The position numbers and the translations under genes are program-made. From Planctomycetota bacterium (GTDB lineage: Bacteria; Planctomycetota; UBA1135; UBA2386): 55,600 bases of DNA. Positions 23,437-32,451 of this stretch are shown one piece after another. The notes beneath the pieces were generated by a model. The model saw nothing but the letters and a program-made list of their open reading frames with translations. It was not told the origin of the DNA and did not search any database. How positions within the stretch are numbered: position 1 is the first letter of the stretch; every line of letters begins with the position of its first letter. The stretch spans positions 1 to 55,600 of the forward strand of contig JALORC010000033.1 in NCBI GenBank assembly GCA_025459175.1, given 5' to 3'.

Positions 23437-25131
23437 TCACCGCCAGAAGTAGTGCCAGTTCGAAGTCAGCTCGGTCGTCGCCCCGGCCGCCAACTGCACC
23501 GTCCAACGGAACTCGGCGAAGCCGTTGTGCTGGAACCACCAGTACGGCCAGCTCCACCAGCCCCACCACGCGTTGCCGCTGCCGCCCTGCCAGGCCTGCA
23601 CCAGATCGAGCTGCTGCTGGCTGCCGCCCTGCCCGACCGCGTCGTGCAGGCCGAGCACGCGCCGCGTCACCTCGAGTTCGATCGGCACCGGCTTGCCGTT
23701 CTTCAGCGCGATCGCCCCCTGCAGATCGACGCGGCCGTAGCTCTCGTTGCCGAGCCGGATCGCGCCGGCGTCGCGCTTGGTCTCGCGCTCGGTGCTGTCG
23801 ACGCGGATGTCGACGGCGACGTTGATCTCCAGGTCACTGCTGCCGCCCTTCGGCGTGTAGCCGATGCGACCCTGCGCCAATACCTGGCCATGCGACAGCA
23901 CCAACGCCGGTGCGGTCGTCAGCGGTGCCTCGACCCCGTTCTGCAGACGCAGCACGTGCCGCGCCTTCGGGGCCGCGAGCTGGCGCGCGAGCTCGATGAC
24001 GCGCTCGCTCTGCAGGTTCTGCCGCACTTCCATCGGCGGCGCGAACGGCACGTCGAGCCGGTAGACATCGCGGTAGCCGAGTGCGAACTGGGCGATCGGC
24101 AGCACCAGGCGTTCGCCCTTCTTGCAGGTAACGTTGCGCAGCGTGTAGACGAACAGGTCCTCGTTGGCGGTGGCGCCATCGACCTCGGGCTCGGCCGCGG
24201 CCGGCTCGGCCGCCTGGTAGCCGGCGACCTGCGTCTGGATCGAGTTGCCGAGCGCGTTGTTGAAGTTGTTGAAGAACACCTGTTGCGACTGCATCTCGCG
24301 TGCGACCTGCGCCGCCTCGCGCTGCAGCGAGATCGGGTCGACGAGGCCCTCGAACTCGAACTTCGGCACGCCGACGACGAGGTTGACGGTGGCGCCGTCG
24401 AGATCGACCAGGTCGTTCTGCAGCGTCGCCTCGAACTGCACCGCGGCGTTGCCCTTGCCGTCGAGATCGAGCCGGTAGGCCGGGATCCAGCGCAGCCCGC
24501 GCTGCACGTACATCACGCCGACCTTGGCTGCGGCCCCACCACCCTGCACGGTCAGTTCGAGCCGCGCCTTCTGCTCCTCGCCACGGATCGTGCCTGTGAA
24601 GCCACCGCGCACCTCGAGATCGCGCACCGCGGCCAGCGGCAGCACGCGCGTGCCGGCCGCGGTCTGCAGCAGCAGCAACTCACCGTCGCTGGCCGCCGGA
24701 ACCGTCTGCCGCGACGGCACGCCGAGCAGCTTGCCGTCGATACGTTCCTGGTCGGCGGTGACGACGACGACGTCCTTGCCGATGTTGGCACGCGCGATCT
24801 CGCGGAAGTTCATCGCTGCCGACTCGGTCGCCACGGTGACCTGTCCCGACTTCGCCATCACCAGCCGGGCGCCGTCGCTGGCATAGGGCCAGAACGTGCC
24901 GAGCACCGGCGCCGGCAGCTCGTCGAGCACGACCTTGCCACTGCCGTCGGCCGGCAGCGCGGTCTCGCGCACGACGTATGCGTGACCGTCCTTGAACACC
25001 GTCACCTCGCGCACCGGCAGCGTGCTGGCGGGCAGCACGGCCGGCGGCGGCCCCTGGGCGGCCAGGGTGGCGAGCAACAGCGGGAGGCCCAGGACTGGAT
25101 GGAACGCAAACGAACCGCGAATGGGTCTCAT
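23437..25131 (-). CDS. Secreted DUF4139 domain protein
   Basis: A 564-aa exported protein with a signal peptide (hydrophobic segment up to about residue 25, ending in LAAQG). The opening of the mature part (PVREVTVFKDGHAYVVRE) and the later beta-strand-rich region with a helical hairpin in the middle (LQREAAQVAREMQSQQ, about residues 270-290) match the DUF4139/mucoidy-inhibitor-like family, whose function is not established. The C terminus is tryptophan-rich. It lies 100 bp upstream of the cytochrome cluster on the same strand and could share its transcript, but nothing in the sequence links it to electron transfer. It is divergent from the GH74 gene. Confidence 0.72.
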   Translation of the reverse strand: MRPIRGSFAFHPVLGLPLLLATLAAQGPPPAVLPASTLPVREVTVFKDGHAYVVRETALPADGSGKVVLDELPAPVLGTFWPYASDGARLVMAKSGQVTVATESAAMNFREIARANIGKDVVVVTADQERIDGKLLGVPSRQTVPAASDGELLLLQTAAGTRVLPLAAVRDLEVRGGFTGTIRGEEQKARLELTVQGGGAAAKVGVMYVQRGLRWIPAYRLDLDGKGNAAVQFEATLQNDLVDLDGATVNLVVGVPKFEFEGLVDPISLQREAAQVAREMQSQQVFFNNFNNALGNSIQTQVAGYQAAEPAAAEPEVDGATANEDLFVYTLRNVTCKKGERLVLPIAQFALGYRDVYRLDVPFAPPMEVRQNLQSERVIELARQLAAPKARHVLRLQNGVEAPLTTAPALVLSHGQVLAQGRIGYTPKGGSSDLEINVAVDIRVDSTERETKRDAGAIRLGNESYGRVDLQGAIALKNGKPVPIELEVTRRVLGLHDAVGQGGSQQQLDLVQAWQGGSGNAWWGWWSWPYWWFQHNGFAEFRWTVQLAAGATTELTSNWHYFWR

Positions 25132-25319
25132 GGCACCGGAAGACTACGTGCGCACCGACGGCCTTCGGCAAGCAGCGTGTAAGCCGCGCTGGCGATTCCC
25201 TGGCCGCCCCCCACCGCCTTCGACGTAGCGAGGCATGCGGCAGGGTCCCCTCGTCGCCCACCTCGGACGGCCACCACTGCCGGTCGCCATCGACGAACCT
25301 CGGGTTCGAGTGTTTGCCC

Positions 25320-28097
25320 ATGCGCCCACTGCAGCCCCTCCGGCTGGTCCGCAGCGTCCCTGCGCCAGCCATCGCCAGCCTCCTGTTCGCCCTTGCCGCA
25401 GCGGCACAGGATTCGCCGTGGACCTGGCGGAACGCCAACATCCAAGGCATGGGCTTCGTGACCGGCATCACCGCCCATCCGACCAGCCACGACATCTACG
25501 CCCGCACCGACGTCGGCGGCGCCTACCGACTCGACCGCACGACGCTGCGCTGGCAGCCGCTGCTCGACACGCTGCCCCGCGCCGAGACCTCCGCGTTCGA
25601 CATCGAGAGCCTCGCGCTGGCGGCGCAGGACAGCAACCGCATCGCGATCCTGGTGCCGCGCAACTCCGGCATCGCTACGCCGGGCGGCGGCAACTACCAA
25701 TTCGGCGACGTGATGCTCAGCACCGACGGCGGCCAGAGCTGGCAACCTCAGGGGCTGCTGCCGCGACAGATCCGGGTCGGCCCGAACGGCGAGTATCGCG
25801 GCTTCAGCGGCGAACGCCTCGCCATCGACCCGCGGCGCAGCGACCGCATGCTGCTCGCCAGCCGCGTCGATGGCGTGCTGCGGCGTGAGAACGGCACGGC
25901 GCCGTGGCTCCTGGCCACCGGCACGCCACCGGTGACGGCCTGGAGCAACGGCGACCCGAACGATCTCGAGTACGCCGGCAACACGCCGGGCCACACGTTC
26001 GTGCAGTTCGATGCGAACAGCGCGCCGTTGGCCGACGGCGCCACCAGCATCGTCTACCTCGGCGACCACGCGACCGGCGTGCATCGCAGCCTCGACGGCG
26101 GTCGCACGTGGAGCCTGCTGCCGGGCTCGCCGCCGTTCGCGGTGCACGGCTTCGTGCACCAGGACGGCCGGCTCTACGTCAGTTGCGCCCGCCATCCGGT
26201 CGGCCCCGACAGCGCGCTGCCGGAGATCGGTTCGGTGCATCGCTTCGACCCGGCGACCGGCCAGTGGACCGAGATCACGCCGCCGCAGCCGGCATCGAGC
26301 GCTCCCGACCGCCGTCCCTATGCCGGCGTCAGCGGCGATCCTGGCCAGCCGAACGTGGTCGTCGTCACCGCCGCGCACGGCGCGGTGCTGTTCCGCACCA
26401 CCGACCGCGGCCAGAGCTGGCAGCGCATCCAGTACAACGACCCGCCCAACACGCCGGCCTACCACGAGCCGCCGAGCCCCGCGAACTACTTCATCGAAGC
26501 GGTCACCTGGGGCACCGTCGGTGTGTTGATCGATCCGGCCGATCCGCGCCGCGTCTGGCAAACCAACGGGGCGGGCGTGCTCCGCAACGACGATCTGGTC
26601 GCCAACCCGCAGGCGTGGACGTGGACGATGGAGAACTTCGAGGAGCTGGTGATGCACAACGTGGTGTGCCCGCCGGTGCCGTTCGCCGACGGCGGCGCTG
26701 ATTTCCTGAGCGCCTGCATGGACATGGTCGGTCTGCGCCACGAACGCTGGGACACGATCCCGACCGACAAGGCCGCGCATCCGCTGCAGATCGGCCAGGC
26801 CAACGCGATCGCCTACAGCCATCGCCAACCGCAGCACGCCGCGGTGGTCGGTTGGGACACGTGGCGACCGTGGTTCGCGCTCACCGGCGTCACCCACGAC
26901 AACGGTCGCACCTGGACGCCGTTCGCGAACACCTCGCCCGGCGTCGGCGGCGCCCTGGCGATGAGCGCGACCGATCCGAACCGGATGGTCTGGGAACCGT
27001 CGCAATGGCGCGCGGTGCACGTGACGCAGGACGGCGGTCAGACCTGGACGGTCGCCAGGAACCTCGACGCGACACTCGACCCGAACAACCCGAACTGGTG
27101 GCAGCTCGGCCAGGCCTGGCACGTGTCGAATCCGTGGTGGCAGGGCGAACATCTCGCCGCCGACAAGGTCGACGGCAACCGCTTCTATCGCTTCACGTGG
27201 GGCCAGTTCACGTATTCGACCGACGGCGGCGTCAACTGGCGCCATGGCTTCAACGCGTGGGCGTTGGGCAGCAACCATGCGCCGTTGCCGTTCACGGTCG
27301 TGATCCGGCTGGTCACGCACCCGACCCGCGCCGGCGAAGTGTGGATCGGTGAGCAGGCCAACTCGGACACGGCGCCGCGGCCGCTGTGGCGCAGCACCGA
27401 TGGCGGGCTCACCGTGCAACGAGTCCACTCGCTGCAATGGGCTTCGCAGGTCGCGTTCGGCCGCGGCGACAGCAACAGCCTGCCGTTCGTCTATGTCTAC
27501 GGCGTGCCGGTCGGCCAGACCGCCGAAGGCATCTGGCTGTCGCGCGACGACGCGCAGACGTGGAGTCTGGTCAGCGACCCGCAGACGCAGCGGTTCGCAC
27601 GCGTCAGTTCGCTCGAGGGTGACATGCGGCGGCGCTATCGCGTCTACGCCGGCACCAACGGCCGCGGCGTGCTGGTCGGCATGGCGACCGGGCCGGTCGC
27701 CGATGCGCAGCCGTTCGGTGCCGGTTGCGGCAGCCCGCCGCTGGTGCAGACCACCGATGGTTCGCACCGGCTCAGCAGCACCGTGGTGCATACTGCGGCT
27801 CCGGCATTCGCCTCGGCACCGACCGCACTGGTGCTCGGCAGCTCGCAGCAGAGCTGGAACGGTGTGTCGCTGCCGCTGCCATTGGCACCGTTCGGCGCCG
27901 GTCCCGGCTGCGTGATGCTGTGTGACCCCGAAGCGGTGGCGCTCGGTACCGCCGCTGCGAACGGCACCGCGTCGTTCGTGGTGCCGGTGCCGAACCAGCC
28001 AGGTTTGCTTGGCGCCAGGTTCTTCACGCAGCTGTATTCGTTCGGCCCGACGGCGTTCACGACCAGTTCGGCGATGGCGTTGACGGTCGGCCGCTGA
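25320..28097 (+). CDS. GH74-type xyloglucanase (beta-propeller), secreted
   Basis: Predicted endo-acting xyloglucan hydrolase, secreted through an N-terminal signal (hydrophobic stretch ending LAAAAQ near residue 30). The opening (ITAHPTSHDIYARTDVGGAYR) is the hallmark of GH74 enzymes, where Asp64 in TDVGGAYR corresponds to the catalytic base. An aspartate near 468 in SACMDMVG sits where the catalytic acid is expected, although the surrounding GDIGG-type motif is altered. BNR-like turns (STDGGxxW) recur throughout, as in a double seven-bladed propeller. The last 135 residues form a separate beta-rich domain shared with other secreted proteins here. I use ATG 25320; a TTG two codons earlier is possible. 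With the GH9 enzyme downstream it suggests hemicellulose or cellulose use. Confidence 0.82.
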   Translation: MRPLQPLRLVRSVPAPAIASLLFALAAAAQDSPWTWRNANIQGMGFVTGITAHPTSHDIYARTDVGGAYRLDRTTLRWQPLLDTLPRAETSAFDIESLALAAQDSNRIAILVPRNSGIATPGGGNYQFGDVMLSTDGGQSWQPQGLLPRQIRVGPNGEYRGFSGERLAIDPRRSDRMLLASRVDGVLRRENGTAPWLLATGTPPVTAWSNGDPNDLEYAGNTPGHTFVQFDANSAPLADGATSIVYLGDHATGVHRSLDGGRTWSLLPGSPPFAVHGFVHQDGRLYVSCARHPVGPDSALPEIGSVHRFDPATGQWTEITPPQPASSAPDRRPYAGVSGDPGQPNVVVVTAAHGAVLFRTTDRGQSWQRIQYNDPPNTPAYHEPPSPANYFIEAVTWGTVGVLIDPADPRRVWQTNGAGVLRNDDLVANPQAWTWTMENFEELVMHNVVCPPVPFADGGADFLSACMDMVGLRHERWDTIPTDKAAHPLQIGQANAIAYSHRQPQHAAVVGWDTWRPWFALTGVTHDNGRTWTPFANTSPGVGGALAMSATDPNRMVWEPSQWRAVHVTQDGGQTWTVARNLDATLDPNNPNWWQLGQAWHVSNPWWQGEHLAADKVDGNRFYRFTWGQFTYSTDGGVNWRHGFNAWALGSNHAPLPFTVVIRLVTHPTRAGEVWIGEQANSDTAPRPLWRSTDGGLTVQRVHSLQWASQVAFGRGDSNSLPFVYVYGVPVGQTAEGIWLSRDDAQTWSLVSDPQTQRFARVSSLEGDMRRRYRVYAGTNGRGVLVGMATGPVADAQPFGAGCGSPPLVQTTDGSHRLSSTVVHTAAPAFASAPTALVLGSSQQSWNGVSLPLPLAPFGAGPGCVMLCDPEAVALGTAAANGTASFVVPVPNQPGLLGARFFTQLYSFGPTAFTTSSAMALTVGR

Positions 28098-28106
28098 CGG
28101 CGGCCG

Positions 28107-28125
28107 GGCCGGCAGGAATCCGGCC
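28107..28125 (+). terminator. Hairpin after the GH74 gene
   Basis: GGCCGG (28107-28112) and CCGGCC (28120-28125) pair perfectly around a 7-base loop, starting 10 bp past the GH74 stop. There is no downstream T-run, so termination is only a possibility in this GC-rich genome. Confidence 0.35.
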
Positions 28126-28196
28126 AGGAGGCGCGAACGGAAGCGACGGCGGGATCGCTGCTCGCTTGCCGCCGCCGAGCCGGCGGCCCCATCGCC

Positions 28197-30392
28197 ATGC
28201 GCCATCCCATCCTGTGGTCACTCCTGCTGGGCGTGCCAGCCGCGCTTCCCGCCCAATCCCCGGTCGACACCGCGCCGACCGCCCTCGCCGAGATCGCCGG
28301 CGTCGTCACCGATCCCGACGGCACACCGTGGGCCGTCGGCCCGAACTACAAGGCGGCCCTGCGGCCCGGTGGCATCGACTTCGTGCCGGCGCTGCCGGAC
28401 GCACCGGACAACCGGGTGCTCCGCCTGCGGCTCGACCGCATCCACCGCGGTGACGAAATGCTGCACCTGGCGGCGGCGGGCGCCGACGCGCCGTTGCCGC
28501 GGTGGCAGGGGCAGGACGTGCACTATGACCGCGGTGCCATCGTCGAGCACTACCGCGTCGCGCCGCGCGGCATGGAACTGAGCTACGTGTTCGCGGCCCG
28601 CCCGGCTGGCTCCGGCGACCTGGTGGTGCGCTGCAACCTTGCTGGCGGCCTGCTGCCCGAGACGCTCGCCGACGGCACGCTGCGCCTCACGGATCGCCGC
28701 TTCGGCGGCGTGCACATCGGCGCGGTGACCGGCATCGATGCCCGCGGCGAACGATGCCCCGGTGGTCTCGCCGTCGTCGACGGCCAACTCGAACTGCGGC
28801 TGCCGGACGCGTTCGTCGACCGCGCGCAGTTCCCGCTGGTGCTCGATCCGTGGCTCAGCACGGCCTCGCTGGTGCCGCAGAGCGGCGGCAACGACAGCTT
28901 CGTGCAGGGCGTGACCGGCGGCGGTGGCTTCGCCCCCTTCACCACCTTCGTGTTCTGCCGCACGTTCTCGCAGAGCGACAGCGACGTCTACGTCGTCAAC
29001 AGCAACAGCCCGTCGCTGCTGCTCGGCTTCGCCAACAGCTCCAGCCTGGTCGAGACCGCGCCAGTGTGCGCCTGCACCGCTGCCATCTGGCAGCCGGTCG
29101 TCTGGCAGGAAGGGCCGACGGCGAACGGCCCCTGGACCCTGAAGGCGCGGCCGTTCTTCGTGTCGCAGGGCCTGCCGCTGCAGCCGGTGACGACGATCGC
29201 CGCGGTCGGTGAGCGCGCGTCGATCAGCGGCCGGCGCGACGACACGGGCTTCATCCAGGCACTGGTCAGCTACGTCGAACCCGGCGTCGGGTTGCGCGTG
29301 CGCCCGTTCACCGTCCAGCCACCCTCGGTCGGTGCGGCGCAGACCGTGGTGCCGACGGCCAACGGCGACGCGATCCGCGGCACGCCGCGACTGACCAACA
29401 GCTACGGCACCAACGCGGTCGCCGGCCTGATCTACGAGATCGCGCCCGCCATCGCCCCGAACGTCGGCACGCTGAACGTGCTGACGCTGAACCTGCAGGG
29501 CCAGACGGTCGGCAGCGCCAACCTGGTGCTCGCCAACGGCATCAACTTCGATCCGGCGATCGCCGGCGACGGCAACCACTTCCTCGCCGCCTACACGCGC
29601 TTTGGCCAACTGCAGCAGGTGCGCCTGAATTGGAGCGGCACCACGCTGACCGCGTTCCCGGCGACGCAGTTCGACACCGTGCCCGGGAAGCGGCCCTCCA
29701 TGTCGTGGTGCGGCGATCGCTACCTCGTGGCTTGGGGCCGCAGCACCGCGACCGCCGGCGACGACGAGATCGTGATCGGCGACTACCTGCCCGACGGCTC
29801 GCTGCTGCGGCCGCTGCAGACACTGCCGACGGTGGCGCAGCCGAACCAGCGCGAGCCGTCCGTCATCAGCGGCTGGGCCAGCAACGGCAACCCGCTGCAC
29901 GCGATCGTCTGCTGGAGCGAGACGCCGGCTGGCGGCGGCAGCGGCACCGCCTGCACGCGCACGTTCGTGACCATGCAGGGCGGCACGCCGGTGAACCTCG
30001 GCGGCAGCTGCGTCGGCAACAGCTGCACCAGCCTGTCGCCGTGCGGCTACACGCAGGGTGCGTTCGCACCGGGCAACCAGACGTTCCAGATCCGGTTGCA
30101 GTATGCGGATCCCAGTGCACCGCTGGCGCTGCTGAACCTCAGCGACGGCAGCCAGCCGCCGATCAGCTGCGGCCCGTGCAACCTGATGCTGCCGCTGGCC
30201 ACCCAGGTGCTGCCGAACACGCCGAACCCCAACGGCGATCTGATCTTCACCTGGCCGCTGCCCTTCAACTTCCAAGCCCTCGGCTTCCAGCTCGAGTTCC
30301 AATGGGTGATGTTCGGCACCGAGACCAGCCCCTGCCCACTGGTGCCGAACGTCGTCGCCTACAACCGCGTGCGGGTGCCGTTCGCCGAGTGA
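28197..30392 (+). CDS. Large secreted protein of unknown function with a planctomycete-type C-terminal domain
   Basis: This 731-aa protein has a clear signal peptide (ILWSLLLGVPAALPAQ). Residues about 20-215 form a beta-rich domain with no recognised family. Residues about 225-560 look like repeated beta blades (for example GDRYLVAWGRS and GNHFLAAYTRFG), consistent with a propeller of the kind found in surface-exposed planctomycete proteins. The last 135 residues resemble the C-terminal domains of the GH74, GH9, peptidase and beta-helix proteins in this window, with two close cysteine pairs (CVGNSC, CGPC). It follows the GH74 gene by about 100 bp on the same strand. A binding or adhesive surface role is possible but not shown. 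Confidence 0.68.
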   Translation: MRHPILWSLLLGVPAALPAQSPVDTAPTALAEIAGVVTDPDGTPWAVGPNYKAALRPGGIDFVPALPDAPDNRVLRLRLDRIHRGDEMLHLAAAGADAPLPRWQGQDVHYDRGAIVEHYRVAPRGMELSYVFAARPAGSGDLVVRCNLAGGLLPETLADGTLRLTDRRFGGVHIGAVTGIDARGERCPGGLAVVDGQLELRLPDAFVDRAQFPLVLDPWLSTASLVPQSGGNDSFVQGVTGGGGFAPFTTFVFCRTFSQSDSDVYVVNSNSPSLLLGFANSSSLVETAPVCACTAAIWQPVVWQEGPTANGPWTLKARPFFVSQGLPLQPVTTIAAVGERASISGRRDDTGFIQALVSYVEPGVGLRVRPFTVQPPSVGAAQTVVPTANGDAIRGTPRLTNSYGTNAVAGLIYEIAPAIAPNVGTLNVLTLNLQGQTVGSANLVLANGINFDPAIAGDGNHFLAAYTRFGQLQQVRLNWSGTTLTAFPATQFDTVPGKRPSMSWCGDRYLVAWGRSTATAGDDEIVIGDYLPDGSLLRPLQTLPTVAQPNQREPSVISGWASNGNPLHAIVCWSETPAGGGSGTACTRTFVTMQGGTPVNLGGSCVGNSCTSLSPCGYTQGAFAPGNQTFQIRLQYADPSAPLALLNLSDGSQPPISCGPCNLMLPLATQVLPNTPNPNGDLIFTWPLPFNFQALGFQLEFQWVMFGTETSPCPLVPNVVAYNRVRVPFAE

Positions 30393-30445
30393 GTGCCACT
30401 GGCCGCTGGCGATGCCGGCCGGGCAGACTATCGTCTGCGGCCGCG

Positions 30446-31696
30446 ATGATCTCCCTCCGCCTGCCGCTCGCCGTGGCCCTGCTCTCGTTCGCCGGCTGCG
30501 GCGGCAGCGGCAGCCGCACCGCCGGCGCGGGCACCGCGCCGACGATCCGAACGCTGACGTTCGAGCCGCGCGTCGTCTATGCCGGCGCCATCCCGACCAC
30601 CTTCGCGATCGGTATGGAGCTGCTGGGGCCCGAACGCGACGCCACCGAACTGCAGCTCACGGTGCGCGACCCGGTCGGCGCCGTAGTGCTCGACCAGCGC
30701 TACCCCCTCGGCACGACGGGCCAGGGGAGCGACACCCTCGGTGCCACCGTCAGCGCGGCGCTGTCCCGCCTCGGCAGCTTCGACGTCGCGGTGCAAGTCC
30801 TCACCGCCGGCGGCCGGCGCTCGAACGTGCTGTCGACGACCGTCGACGTGGTGGCCTATCCGTGGCTCGACTCGTTGCCCGATCCGGTCGTGCGCCGCCA
30901 CGCCGCGGCCGCGGCCTTCGACGGCTCGATCTTCGTGCTCGGCGGCGAACGGCGCGATCTCGGCCTCGACCCCGGGCCGGCGACCGCGATCGTCGCGCGC
31001 TTCGATCCGGTCCGCGACACGTGGTCGCTCGGCGCCCCGCTGGCGGTCGCGCGACGCGCATTGACGGCGGCGAGCAACGCCGGCGTGCTGGCCGCGATCG
31101 GCGGCTACGACGCCACCGGCAACCCGGTCGGCACCAACGAACTGCTCGCGGCCGGTGCCAGCGGCTGGAGCCAAGGCGCGCCGATGCCGACCGCGCGCGC
31201 CCACGCCGCCGCGGCCGCCGTCGGCGGGCGCATCTACGTGGTCGGCGGTGCCGATGCCGGCAGCGATGCACTCGGGACCGTCGAGTCCTACGACCCGCTC
31301 ACCGACAGCTGGCGCACCGAGCCACCGCTGCCGCATCCGCGCGCCGAATGCCGCGCCGCCGCGTTCGCCGGCCGCCTCGTCGTCGCCGGTGGGCGCCGCA
31401 ACGCGACCGACGACGAGCCGTGGCTCGACGTGTTCGATCCTGCCACCGGCAGCTGGACGTTCCCGCGCTCGCTCGGCGACTGCGCCTATCTGGTGGCCAT
31501 CGGCGACGAACTCTTCGGCGGCTTCGCCAGCGAGCTGTTCGGCACGCAGCCGGGTGCGCTCACCAACTGGCGGCTGCTGACGCCGAGTCTGCAGCCGGCG
31601 CGGCGCGGGGTCGCGGCGGCGGCGATGGCCGAGACGCTCTACGTGTTCGGCGAGACCACGGCCTGGCGCTACGTGCGCACGCTCGAGATCCGCTGA
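30446..31696 (+). CDS. Kelch-repeat lipoprotein
   Basis: A 416-aa exported lipoprotein: signal with lipobox FAGC (about residue 16) followed by a glycine/serine linker. After an Ig-like or beta-sandwich segment (about 30-140) come kelch motifs, recognisable by paired glycines and spaced aromatic residues (IFVLGGE, AIGGYDATGN, IYVVGGADAG, LVVAGGRRN, each followed by a W about 25 residues later). Five or six blades would form a propeller. Such proteins usually bind ligands or carbohydrates; no catalytic residues are evident. The ATG at 30446 is chosen because it starts the lipoprotein signal, and it lies 54 bp after the preceding secreted protein, so the two are probably co-transcribed. Confidence 0.78.
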   Translation: MISLRLPLAVALLSFAGCGGSGSRTAGAGTAPTIRTLTFEPRVVYAGAIPTTFAIGMELLGPERDATELQLTVRDPVGAVVLDQRYPLGTTGQGSDTLGATVSAALSRLGSFDVAVQVLTAGGRRSNVLSTTVDVVAYPWLDSLPDPVVRRHAAAAAFDGSIFVLGGERRDLGLDPGPATAIVARFDPVRDTWSLGAPLAVARRALTAASNAGVLAAIGGYDATGNPVGTNELLAAGASGWSQGAPMPTARAHAAAAAVGGRIYVVGGADAGSDALGTVESYDPLTDSWRTEPPLPHPRAECRAAAFAGRLVVAGGRRNATDDEPWLDVFDPATGSWTFPRSLGDCAYLVAIGDELFGGFASELFGTQPGALTNWRLLTPSLQPARRGVAAAAMAETLYVFGETTAWRYVRTLEIR

Positions 31697-31726
31697 AGGA
31701 ACTCGCGCGCGGCGCCTATCAGCCTC

Positions 31727-32353
31727 TCAGCGCGCGCCGAGCTTGCCGGCGTAGCGCGCGACATCGAGCGACAGCGCGTCGAGCGACACCGCGAGGCGAT
31801 CGCCGTCGGCGCGCGTGCGCGCGATCAGGTCCGCCGCCCCACCGACCGCGGCCGGGCTGAGGTCGTTGGTCAGGTACTTCTGCAGGTCCTGCAGCGACGC
31901 CGCGAACCCGTCGGCCATCGCGAAGCTCTTCTGGCTCTGCTCGTCGAGCCCCTTCAGGCTGCCGCTGACGTCGCCGTGCCGCTCGTTGGCGCGCGCCTTC
32001 AGCTTCTCGTCGGTGATGGTCGCGTTCTGCGCCGCCCAGGTCTCGAAGTGGCTCTTCGCCGCCAGCTGCGCGGTGCCGGTGGCCTGCTTCAGCGCGATCA
32101 GCTGCGGGCCGATCTCGGCCACGGCCGCGCGGAGGTCGCCGAACGCGCTGCGAGCGCCGCTGGCGTTGTCGCGGGGCAGCTCGTCGAGCGCCGTCACCGC
32201 CGCGGTGACCTCGGTCTTCAGTTCGGTGATGCTGGCGGCGAGCTCCGTGTACTGGTCCGCGAGCGAGCCCATGGTGTCGTGGCCGGCGACGGAGCCGCAG
32301 GCGGCGTGGCAGAACAACAGGGCGGCGAGGGCGAGTTGGTGGCGGAGGATCAT
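31727..32353 (-). CDS. DUF2959-like coiled-coil lipoprotein
   Basis: A 208-aa lipoprotein with signal and lipobox HAAC (Cys19 from the ATG at 32353). The mature part is almost entirely alpha-helical and rich in Ala, Leu and charged residues, with regular heptads (LAASITELKTEVTAAVTALD and later helices), suggesting a helical bundle. Length, lipid anchor and the motif around LKQATGTAQ and LQKYLTNDLSPAAVG fit DUF2959, a family without known function. The ATG at 32353 is preferred over upstream starts because it directly precedes the signal. It converges on the kelch gene (30 bp between stops) and diverges from the GDPD gene. Confidence 0.6.
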   Translation of the reverse strand: MILRHQLALAALLFCHAACGSVAGHDTMGSLADQYTELAASITELKTEVTAAVTALDELPRDNASGARSAFGDLRAAVAEIGPQLIALKQATGTAQLAAKSHFETWAAQNATITDEKLKARANERHGDVSGSLKGLDEQSQKSFAMADGFAASLQDLQKYLTNDLSPAAVGGAADLIARTRADGDRLAVSLDALSLDVARYAGKLGAR

Positions 32354-32451
32354 GAGCCGATTCGGTGCGTTCGTTGGCAAGCGGGGCACGGTAGCTCCGG
32401 GACCTCCCCGATGCACGGGTGCACAACCCCGAGCTAGCATGGCCCCCCGCC

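Noticed and set aside
25128..28205. Long minus-strand frame opposite the GH74 gene
   Set aside because: Composition is typical of a shadow frame (many Arg, Ala, Val, His), and the plus strand carries a recognisable enzyme with a signal peptide.
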